The position numbers and the translations under genes are program-made. A stretch of DNA of 64,000 bases from Acetitomaculum ruminis DSM 5522 (GTDB taxonomy: Bacteria > Bacillota > Clostridia > Lachnospirales > Lachnospiraceae): positions 30,676 through 94,675 of the forward strand of contig NZ_FOJY01000014.1 of NCBI RefSeq assembly GCF_900112085.1. The letters are read 5' to 3'. This document shows positions 57,468 to 64,000 of this stretch, one piece after another. Within the stretch, counting starts at the first letter, position 1. Each line of letters starts with the position of its first letter. The notes beneath the pieces are model-generated. The model searched no databases, was not told the origin of the DNA, and worked only from the letters and a program-made list of their open reading frames with translations.

Positions 57468-59999
57468 ATGGATGACAAAGTGTTTGATAAAACACAGGAA
57501 ATTGACTTAAGAAAAACCATGAAAGAGTCTTATATTGATTATGCTATGAGCGTAATTGTATCCAGGGCTCTTCCGGATGTAAGAGACGGTTTAAAACCGG
57601 TTCAAAGAAGAATACTTTTTTCAATGAATGAATTAAATAACGGCCCTGACAAGCCGCATAAAAAGTGTGCGCGTATTGTCGGTGATGCAATGGGTAAATA
57701 TCATCCTCATGGTGACAGTTCTATTTATGGTGCTTTAGTAAATATGGCTCAGGAATGGTCTACAAGATATCCATTAGTAGATGGACACGGGAATTTTGGT
57801 TCTGTGGATGGTGATGGTGCTGCCGCAATGCGTTATACAGAAGCCAGACTTAGCAAAATTTCTATGGAAATGCTTGCAGATATAAATAAAGATACAGTAG
57901 AATTTGTGCCTAATTATGATGAAACAGAGACAGAACCATCTGTTTTACCAGCCAGATTTCCAAATCTTTTGGTAAATGGAACAACGGGAATTGCGGTAGG
58001 AATGGCTACAAATATACCACCACATAATTTAAAAGAAGTAATAAATGCTGTTGTGAAAATAATAGATAATAGAATTTTAGAAGACAGAGAGACCGACATA
58101 GAAGAAATTCTCCCGATAGTTAAGGGACCTGATTTCCCTACAGGTGCAACAATTCTTGGTACAAGAGGAATTAATGATGCATATAGAACAGGTCGTGGAA
58201 AAATCAGAGTCAGAGCTGTGACAGAGATTGAACCAATGGCAAACGGAAAAAACAGGATTGTTGTAACCGAGCTTCCATACATGGTCAATAAATCTAAACT
58301 GATAAAAAATATTGCAGAGCTTGTTAGAGATAAAAAACTGGATGGGATTACTGATTTAAGGGATGAGTCTAATAGGCAGGGAATGAGAATTTGTATTGAA
58401 CTTAGAAAAGATGTCAATACAAGTATTATGATGAACAAACTTTATAAGCATACTCAATTACAGGATTCATTTGGTGTAATTATGCTTGCATTGGTTGACA
58501 ATCAGCCTAAAGTTCTTAATCTCTTAGATGTACTAAAATATTATCTTGCACATCAGGAAGATGTAGTTACAAGAAGAACAAAATATGAGTTAAATAAAGC
58601 AGAAGAAAGAGATCATATTTTACAGGGGCTTTTAAAAGCTTTGGATAATATTGATGAAATTATTCAAATAATGAGATCATCAAAGAATACAAACGAGGCG
58701 AAACAAACACTTATTGAAAGATTTCAATTTTCTGAGGTCCAGGCACATGCAATTACAGAAATGCGTCTTAGAGCTCTTACAGGTCTTGAAAGAGAAAAGC
58801 TTGAAAGTGAACATGAAGAACTTCAAGCTAGCATAAAAAGATATAAAGAAATCTTATCAAATGAAAAAGTATTATTAAATCTGATTAAATCAGAAATATC
58901 AGCTATTTCAGATAAATTTAGCGACGAAAGAAGAACTCAGATTGGCTATGATGTTTATGATATTTCAATGGAAGATCTTATTCCGGATGAGACTAATGTC
59001 GTAGCAATGACTAATAAAGGCTACATAAAAAGAATGACTCTTGATAATTTCAAGAGCCAGCATAGGGGTGGTCGTGGTATAAAAGGAATGAATACCATAG
59101 AAGATGATTTTATAAAAGAACTTTTAGTTACTACCACTCATCACTATCTTATGTTCTTTACAAACAAAGGAAAAGTATATAGATTAAAGACCTATGAACT
59201 ATCAGAATCAGGAAGAAATTCCCGCGGAACTGCCATAGTAAATCTTATACCTTTAGAGCCCGATGAAAAAGTTACAGCATTAATACCACTGAAATCATTT
59301 GAAGAAGAAAAGAAATTGTTTATGACTACGAGAAAAGGAATTGTGAAAAAGACCGATCTTGTTGAATATTCAAATGTTAGAAAAAAAGGTTTGATGGCTA
59401 TTAATCTTCGTGAAGATGATGAATTAATTGATGTTAAACTTACAGACGGCAGTCAGGATATAATCCTTGTTTCAAAAAGTGGTCAATGTATTAAATTTAA
59501 CGAAAAAAATGTAAGAGCTACAGGAAGAACTTCTATCGGAGTTATTGGCATGAATATTTCCCAGGATGATGAAGTAGTTGGAATGCAGATAGTTCAAAAT
59601 GGAAAAAAACTACTTATTGTTTCAGAAAAAGGTATGGGAAAAAGAACATCGATGGACGAATTCACCATACATAATCGAGGTGGAAAGGGTGTTAAATGTT
59701 ATAAGATAACTGAGAAAACAGGAAATGTTCTTGGTATATGTGCGGTATCTGATAATGATGAAATAATGATGATAACAATGGAAGGTGTTGTCATAAGAAT
59801 TGCAGTAAACGATATCTCAGTATATGGAAGAATGACTTCCGGTGTAAAATTAATAAATTTAGAGGATGATATCACAGTTGCAAGTATCGCCTTGGTAAAG
59901 GAAGATATAGTAAGGTCTGAGCAGGAAAAAGAATTAGAATTAAATAATTCAGAAGATGAATCAGAAGAAGAAATTTCAATTGAAGAAGATAAAGAATAA
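57468..59999 (+). CDS. gyrA: DNA gyrase subunit A
   Basis: 843 residues. The catalytic Tyr is Tyr123 in [11 protein letters not shown]. The quinolone pocket reads [13 protein letters not shown]: Ser84 matches the sensitive Ser83 of E. coli, while Gly88 stands where E. coli has Asp87. The C-terminal beta-pinwheel has the GyrA box [11 protein letters not shown] near residue 530. The tail is very acidic ([20 protein letters not shown]). GGAGG precedes the ATG. Confidence 0.99.
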   Translation: MDDKVFDKTQEIDLRKTMKESYIDYAMSVIVSRALPDVRDGLKPVQRRILFSMNELNNGPDKPHKKCARIVGDAMGKYHPHGDSSIYGALVNMAQEWSTRYPLVDGHGNFGSVDGDGAAAMRYTEARLSKISMEMLADINKDTVEFVPNYDETETEPSVLPARFPNLLVNGTTGIAVGMATNIPPHNLKEVINAVVKIIDNRILEDRETDIEEILPIVKGPDFPTGATILGTRGINDAYRTGRGKIRVRAVTEIEPMANGKNRIVVTELPYMVNKSKLIKNIAELVRDKKLDGITDLRDESNRQGMRICIELRKDVNTSIMMNKLYKHTQLQDSFGVIMLALVDNQPKVLNLLDVLKYYLAHQEDVVTRRTKYELNKAEERDHILQGLLKALDNIDEIIQIMRSSKNTNEAKQTLIERFQFSEVQAHAITEMRLRALTGLEREKLESEHEELQASIKRYKEILSNEKVLLNLIKSEISAISDKFSDERRTQIGYDVYDISMEDLIPDETNVVAMTNKGYIKRMTLDNFKSQHRGGRGIKGMNTIEDDFIKELLVTTTHHYLMFFTNKGKVYRLKTYELSESGRNSRGTAIVNLIPLEPDEKVTALIPLKSFEEEKKLFMTTRKGIVKKTDLVEYSNVRKKGLMAINLREDDELIDVKLTDGSQDIILVSKSGQCIKFNEKNVRATGRTSIGVIGMNISQDDEVVGMQIVQNGKKLLIVSEKGMGKRTSMDEFTIHNRGGKGVKCYKITEKTGNVLGICAVSDNDEIMMITMEGVVIRIAVNDISVYGRMTSGVKLINLEDDITVASIALVKEDIVRSEQEKELELNNSEDESEEEISIEEDKE

Positions 60000-60033
60000 A
60001 AATCAAATATAAATAAAGATATTTTTAGTATTA

Positions 60034-60196
60034 GTAAAGCGGACATTCGGAATCCGCTTCGCTACTTCCTCATGAACGCAGTGGCACTTTGTGCCACCTG
60101 TCAGAAGGGGCTTTAACCCCTTCTGACACTAGTAAGCTTATACCCCCGCTTAAAGCTTACGCTTTTGAAGCGGGGGATTGCTTACACTGCGTTCAA
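60034..60196 (+). repeat. Structured repeat element, copy D
   Basis: 163 bp, 34 bases after the gyrA stop. It has hairpin 1 GCGGACATTCGGAATCCGC, outer stem TGAACGCAGTG...CACTGCGTTCA, hairpin GTGGCAC-TTT-GTGCCAC, hairpin TCAGAAGGGG-CTTTAA-CCCCTTCTGA and the CCCCCGCTT/AAGCGGGGG stem. No ORF is inside. Confidence 0.88.
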
Positions 60197-60199
60197 ATA

Positions 60200-60250
60200 A
60201 AAAATGAAGAATTTGGAATAATTAATATATTCTGGATTCTTCATTTTTAT
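60200..60250 (+). terminator. gyrA terminator displaced by the repeat element
   Basis: AAAATGAAGAAT (60201-60212) pairs with ATTCTTCATTTT (60236-60247); an inner GGAATA/TATTCT stem extends it. It ends in Ts and is now 200 bases after gyrA because copy D lies between. Confidence 0.8.
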
Positions 60251-60326
60251 GTTTAATAATGTGATAATATACTGAATTGATAAAAAAGTATATAAAAAAA
60301 CATAGGTAATTATTGGAATAAATTAG

Positions 60327-60372
60327 AAAAATCTCTTGTAGAACTAATAGATTTTATAAGAGATTTTTTATG
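60327..60372 (+). terminator. Second hairpin with T run
   Basis: AAAAATCTCTTGTA and TATAAGAGATTTTTT form a stem followed by Ts. It may be a backup terminator or belong to the IS remnants. Confidence 0.5.
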
Positions 60373-60569
60373 TGGCATAACCTGTTTGAGCGCGCAAAGC
60401 GTGCAAATTATTGACCAATTGCTATTGGAGTGCAGGCTGTCAGTAAAAGATACAGCTCATATTTTATAAAATGTAGTAAACAACTTGTCAGGATTAAAAG
60501 AGCAAAGATAGAAACAGATTAGACAATGTCCTAAAGTACGTGAATAGATATAAAATCTTTCAATTTGAT

Positions 60570-60840
60570 GAAATTGGATATTTTCCAATCGATAAGGAGG
60601 ATTTAAATTTGTTCTTCCAGCTTATAGATATGAAAGAAAAAATACAATACTTACTACAAATATAAACTTTAATGCTTGGGATAGTATTATTTATGATGTA
60701 ATAGTTGCCAATGCAATTCTTGATAGAATCCTTCATCATTCAAAGCTCATAACTATAAAAGGAAGAACATATAGAATTAAGGATTATGTAAATCATCTGA
60801 GTAGGTGTACATTTATATATAAGATTTTTGTACAAAAAAC
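60570..60840 (+). pseudogene. IS21-type istB remnant
   Basis: The end of an IstB helper ATPase is readable with one frame shift: DEIGYFPIDKEDLNLFFQLI, then RYERKNTILTTNINFNAWDSIIYDVIVANAILDRILHHSKLITIKGRTYRIKD in short blocks. The N-terminal Walker part is missing. The remains from about 60380 to 60570 may be further pieces of the same element, but I cannot assign them. Confidence 0.75.
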
Positions 60841-61277
60841 TTGTTACTTCATGTTCTAATATACGACGAATCTTATAAGCACCAAGCGTATTGTCATAAT
60901 CATTATAGATTTGCAAGATGTGCTTGCGAATGACCTGTTTTTCGCAGCTTCTAGGTGTCGGTTCTGCGTAAAAGTGCTTATAATAGATGTTGCGATGTAC
61001 TTTAAGAACTCTACAGAGAGTTCGCTTTTTTTAATATTTGATTTTCTTCTTCAAGCTGGGCCATACGTTTTTGAAGTTCTTTAACTTGTTTGGCGGTAAG
61101 GACTTCGTCATTATCAGTTTCGCCAGTAGAGTATTGCTTAATCCATTTGGTGAGAACAGTTTGAGATACGCCATACTCCTTTAAGAGTGAGGCTTGAGTC
61201 TTACCGTTGTGATAAAGCTCGACGAGGGTTCGTTTGAAATCTTCATCATAACGAGTTCCGGTTTTGTGAGTGGACAT
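60830..61277 (-). pseudogene. IS3-type transposase remnant (orfA intact, orfB truncated)
   Basis: OrfA, 88 residues (61277-61011), is complete in appearance: RYDEDFKRTLVELYHNGKTQASLLKEYGVSQTVLTKWIKQY, followed by a leucine-zipper-like QVKELQKRMAQLEEENQILKK. It has a good GGAGG site before its ATG. The orfB frame follows in the usual shifted arrangement (KRTLCRVLKVHRNIYYKHFYAEP) but is cut off after about 60 residues, where the IS21 fragment begins. No DDE domain remains, so it is not mobile by itself. Confidence 0.8.
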
Positions 61278-61564
61278 AAAAATACCTCCTTTTGGTGTCT
61301 ATAATAATAGTATATCATTTATTAAACATGTCCACTTTTATAAGTATAATGCATAAAAAAGCAAACTCAGAGAAAATATAAGAAATAAATAATAATATTT
61401 GTAAAATAGTGTCTATAAACGAAAAAATATTGAAGCAAAATGATAAAATAGTTGATGAATTCACAAAATTAAAGTATATTGTGTTAAATAAAACATAGAA
61501 AAGATAAAAGATGATATTTAAAAAAATAATTAAAAATTATGTTTTCTGCGAGGAAAGGAAAAAA

Positions 61565-62410
61565 ATGATAAGAGAAATTAATACTGATGAAGTAACAAAG
61601 GTAATAACAAAATTATGTATCGAAGCAAATTATTCTTTAAGCAATGATATGCAACAGGCTATAAAAAAGGCAGAAAAAGAAGAAGAAAATAAATTAGGGA
61701 AAAAAATATTAGGACAGCTTTTAGAAAATCTTAAGATAGCTAAAAACGATAATATTCCTATATGTCAGGATACTGGAATGGCAGTTGTATTTATAGAAAT
61801 AGGACAAGATGTTCATTTTATAGGGAAAAATCTTGAGGACGCTATAAATGAAGGTATTAGAAAAGGATATATAGAAGGATATCTTAGAAAATCAGTGGTT
61901 TCAGATCCAATACTAAGAAAAAATACGAATGATAATACTCCGGCTATTATTCATTACAATATAGTTGAAGGTAATAAAGTAAAAATAACTTTAGCACCGA
62001 AAGGATTTGGAAGCGAGAATATGAGCAAAATATATATGCTAAAACCGGCAGATGGAATAGAAGAAATAAAAAAATCAATAATAGAAACAGTAAAAGAAGC
62101 TGGACCAAATGCATGTCCACCTGTAGTAGTTGGAGTAGGTATAGGTGGAACATTCGAAAAATGTGCATATCTTGCAAAAAAAGCTTTGACCAGAGAAGTG
62201 GGGAAGCATTCTGAAATAAAGCATATTGAAGAAATAGAAATAGAACTCTTAAAAAAAATAAATAAACTTGATATCGGACCGGCAGGATTAGGGGGAAAAA
62301 TTACAGCATTAGCAATTAATATAGAGACATATGCCACACATATAGCAGGAATGCCTTTAGCAATAAATATGTGTTGTCATGTAAATAGACACGCTACAGC
62401 AGTAATATGA
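61565..62410 (+). CDS. fumA: Fumarate hydratase class I, alpha subunit
   Basis: 281 residues; the start at 61565 has AAAGGA upstream, while the longer frame has no support. The [4Fe-4S] Cys ligands are Cys67 (PICQDTGMA), Cys184 (NACPPVVVGVGIGG) and Cys271 near the end. It forms the N-terminal part of the two-subunit enzyme that hydrates fumarate to malate; tartrate dehydratase is a related alternative. Its partner lies 341 bases downstream rather than adjacent, which is unusual. Confidence 0.9.
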   Translation: MIREINTDEVTKVITKLCIEANYSLSNDMQQAIKKAEKEEENKLGKKILGQLLENLKIAKNDNIPICQDTGMAVVFIEIGQDVHFIGKNLEDAINEGIRKGYIEGYLRKSVVSDPILRKNTNDNTPAIIHYNIVEGNKVKITLAPKGFGSENMSKIYMLKPADGIEEIKKSIIETVKEAGPNACPPVVVGVGIGGTFEKCAYLAKKALTREVGKHSEIKHIEEIEIELLKKINKLDIGPAGLGGKITALAINIETYATHIAGMPLAINMCCHVNRHATAVI

Positions 62411-62751
62411 AAAGAAATATTATGAAATTGAGAAATAAAAAGATAATTACATTTTTATATTTTACCTAATTAGTTAATAATAAGAACGTATTGGATGCCT
62501 TTAGGAAAAAAGTCTAAGAGGAAAGTAATAAATAAAGATTAATAAAACATGTTTATTATAAAATAAAAATATATCAACAAAGAAACCAAGTATTTCTAAT
62601 AAAAGTAGTATACATGCAACATTATTGCATTTGATTAGAATTTTGATAAATCAATTATTAAGATACAGATTGTAATATATACTCTACTAAAAATTCTACC
62701 ATAAATTTTAATATTACATATTTAACATATATAAAAAGAGAGAAAAATAAA
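62411..62751. other. Spacer between fumarase subunits
   Basis: 341 very AT-rich bases without a gene or a clear hairpin. A TTGATA/TAATAT-type promoter for the beta subunit is possible near 62646-62675 but not convincing. Confidence 0.35.
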
Positions 62752-63279
62752 ATGGAGCTAGAAATAAAATTACCGATAACAAAAGAAAATGTTTCAAAGC
62801 TTAAATCAGGTGATTTCGTATATCTAACAGGAGAAATATATACTGCACGTGATGCGGCACATAAAAGAATGTATGAATTAATAAAAGATGAAAAAGAACT
62901 TCCAATAAGTATAGAAAACGAAATTATTTATTATATGGGACCATCTCCAGCAAGAAAAGGAAAAATAATAGGATCGGCAGGTCCGACAACGGCTAGTAGA
63001 ATGGACAAATATACACCAGAATTACTGGATCGTGGTGTAATTGGGATGATAGGAAAAGGAAAAAGGTCAAAAGAAATAATTGAATCAATGAAAAAAAATA
63101 CCTGTGTTTATTTTGCTGCAATAGGTGGAGCCGGAGCATTATTATCGAAATGCATCAAAAAAAGTGAAATAGTTGCATATGAAGATTTAGGTACGGAAGC
63201 CATTCGAAAACTATATGTCGAAAAATTACCGGTGATAGTTGTAATAGATTCTCAAGGTAATAATTTGTACGAAAGGTAA
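62752..63279 (+). CDS. fumB: Fumarate hydratase class I, beta subunit
   Basis: 175 residues. Family motifs are LTGEIYTARDAAHKRMYEL, YMGPSPARKGKIIGSAGPTTASRMD, MIGKGKRSKE and AAIGGAGALLSKCIK. This subunit supplies the substrate-binding residues to the alpha subunit's iron-sulfur cluster. AGAGAG lies about ten bases before the ATG. Confidence 0.92.
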   Translation: MELEIKLPITKENVSKLKSGDFVYLTGEIYTARDAAHKRMYELIKDEKELPISIENEIIYYMGPSPARKGKIIGSAGPTTASRMDKYTPELLDRGVIGMIGKGKRSKEIIESMKKNTCVYFAAIGGAGALLSKCIKKSEIVAYEDLGTEAIRKLYVEKLPVIVVIDSQGNNLYER

Positions 63280-63325
63280 AAATAAAAAATAAATAAAATA
63301 ATCAGAAAAATAAAGAAAATAAGTG

Positions 63326-63354
63326 TTGACAATCAAAAATTTATTGCTTATAAT
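63326..63354 (+). promoter_or_regulatory. Promoter of the tRNA-Ser gene
   Basis: TTGACA (63326-63331), 17 bases, TATAAT (63349-63354): a perfect consensus promoter 30 bases before the tRNA. Confidence 0.92.
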
Positions 63355-63383
63355 GATTAAGCACTCGATGAGAGAGTGAAAAC

Positions 63384-63471
63384 GGAGAAATACTCAAGAG
63401 GCTGAAGAGGTGCCCCTGCTAAGGGTATAGGTCGTTTGCGCGGCGCGAGGGTTCAAATCCCTCTTTCTCCG
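63384..63471 (+). tRNA. tRNA-Ser (anticodon GCU)
   Basis: Acceptor stem GGAGAAA pairs with TTTCTCC, discriminator G; anticodon stem TGCCC/GGGTA with loop CTGCTAA gives anticodon GCT at 63418-63420. A long variable arm (GGTCGTTTGCGCGGC) and the T loop GTTCAAATC are typical of class II tRNA-Ser. The 3' CCA is not encoded. Confidence 0.96.
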
Positions 63472-63493
63472 CTTTATTTTTTAGAAAATAAGT

Positions 63494-63777
63494 TTGACAA
63501 TCATATATAAATGTGATAAATTATAATGGTTGAGCTTAAAAATAACTAAAAAAATAAAAAAGTGCTTGACGAATTCGAGAAGGCACTGTATAATTTTAAG
63601 CTATCTGCTGAATGCGAAATAAACAACGATTGAGGTAGTGACTATTAAAATTGTTGTAGAAAAAAAGTTAAAAAATCCTTGACAAATGAAAGTCAATGAG
63701 ATATACTTTTAGAGCTGTCGCAAGAACGATAAAAAATAAAAAAAGTTCTTGACAATACAAAAACAGCATGATAGAAT
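63494..63777 (+). promoter_or_regulatory. Tandem rRNA operon promoters
   Basis: Three good -35/-10 pairs with 17-base spacers: TTGACG/TATAAT (63566-63594), TTGACA/TATACT (63679-63707) and TTGACA/TAGAAT (63749-63777). A fourth TTGACA at 63494 has TATAAT 22 bases away and a weaker -10 at 17. This array precedes the 16S rRNA and is the normal arrangement for growth-controlled rRNA synthesis. Confidence 0.88.
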
Positions 63778-63923
63778 ATACAAGCTGTCCTTTGAGATAG
63801 GAAAAAACAACACGGACATTGATAACTAAACAGTACGAAGAAAACCTTGAAAACCAATCAAGAATAGGGAAACCTAAATTCAAAAAGGACTAAAGAGTCC
63901 GGTAAAAAACGGAAACAAATTTT

Positions 63924-64000
63924 AAACAAGAGAGTTCGATCCTGGCTCAGGATGAACGCTGGCGGCATGCCTAACACATGCAAGTCGAACGGAGTGCTTG
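63924..64000 (+). rRNA. 16S ribosomal RNA, 5' end (partial)
   Basis: AGAGTTCGATCCTGGCTCAG at 63931 is the start region of 16S rRNA, followed by GATGAACGCTGGCGGCATGCC and ACACATGCAAGTCGAACG. Position 1 is estimated at about 63924. The usual AGAGTTTGATC has C for the third T here. The gene runs off the window. Confidence 0.97.

Noticed and set aside
57914..58438. 174-codon frame opposite gyrA
   Set aside because: Antisense shadow of gyrA.
63668..63883. 71-codon minus-strand frame
   Set aside because: It overlaps the rRNA promoters and leader; no ribosome site.

Overview
The window looks like the replication-origin region of a low-GC, Gram-positive anaerobe of the class Clostridia, probably Lachnospiraceae or a close relative. 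The evidence is the strong AGGAGG-type ribosome binding sites with frequent TTG/GTG starts, the gene order rpmH-rnpA-yidD-yidC-jag-mnmE-mnmG-rsmG diverging from dnaA-dnaN-yaaA-recF-gyrB-gyrA, and the start of a 16S rRNA at the right edge. No species name can be given from the sequence alone.

Layout. 0-5.6 kb: a peptide/nickel-type ABC importer operon on the minus strand, divergent from an unusual SAM-methyltransferase/MarR fusion gene. 7.1-10.3 kb: a small PH-domain protein and a polar amino-acid ABC importer with a structured leader. 10.4-12.8 kb: two unrecognised proteins, one secreted. 13.0-17.1 kb: a compact lasso-peptide cluster of the paeninodin type (cyclase C, precursor A, HPr-kinase-like K, leader peptidase B2), with no visible RRE (B1) gene or exporter. 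17.2-23.7 kb: HIT protein, a flavodoxin-SCP2 fusion, a rhomboid protease, two paralogous cell-wall amidases and an OhrR-like regulator. 23.9-33.3 kb: tcdA and a complete sulfate uptake and activation operon (sbp-cysT-cysW-cysA-aprA-aprB-cysD-cysN). 33.5-34.3 kb: a TSCPD protein and a glutathione peroxidase.

34.4-42.4 kb is a gene-poor, very AT-rich and decayed stretch. It holds pseudogenes (secreted protein, SDR, IS605-type TnpB, IS30 transposase), a 21-bp tandem repeat array, and two or three copies of a roughly 370-bp repeat. Five copies of a parS-like palindrome, GTTTCACATGAAAC, lie here, three of them in the 370-bp repeats. Three copies of a structured element of about 163 bp are also here, and a fourth lies just after gyrA. 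42.4-50.9 kb: a DegS/DegU-like two-component pair joined to the rsmG-mnmG-mnmE-jag-yidC-yidD-rnpA-rpmH block. 50.9-60 kb: bipartite oriC with DnaA boxes on both sides of dnaA, then dnaN, yaaA, recF, gyrB and gyrA. 60-61.3 kb: IS21 and IS3 remnants. 61.5-63.3 kb: a two-subunit class I fumarase with an abnormal 341-bp gap between subunits. 63.3-64 kb: tRNA-Ser(GCU), three clear and one doubtful rRNA promoters, and the beginning of 16S rRNA.

The points most worth a second look are the lasso precursor, whose core would be long, with an Asn/Pro-Thr tail ending in Ser; the parS-like repeat array about 11 kb left of dnaA; and the multi-hairpin repeated element. All function statements come from reading sequence motifs; no database search was run.
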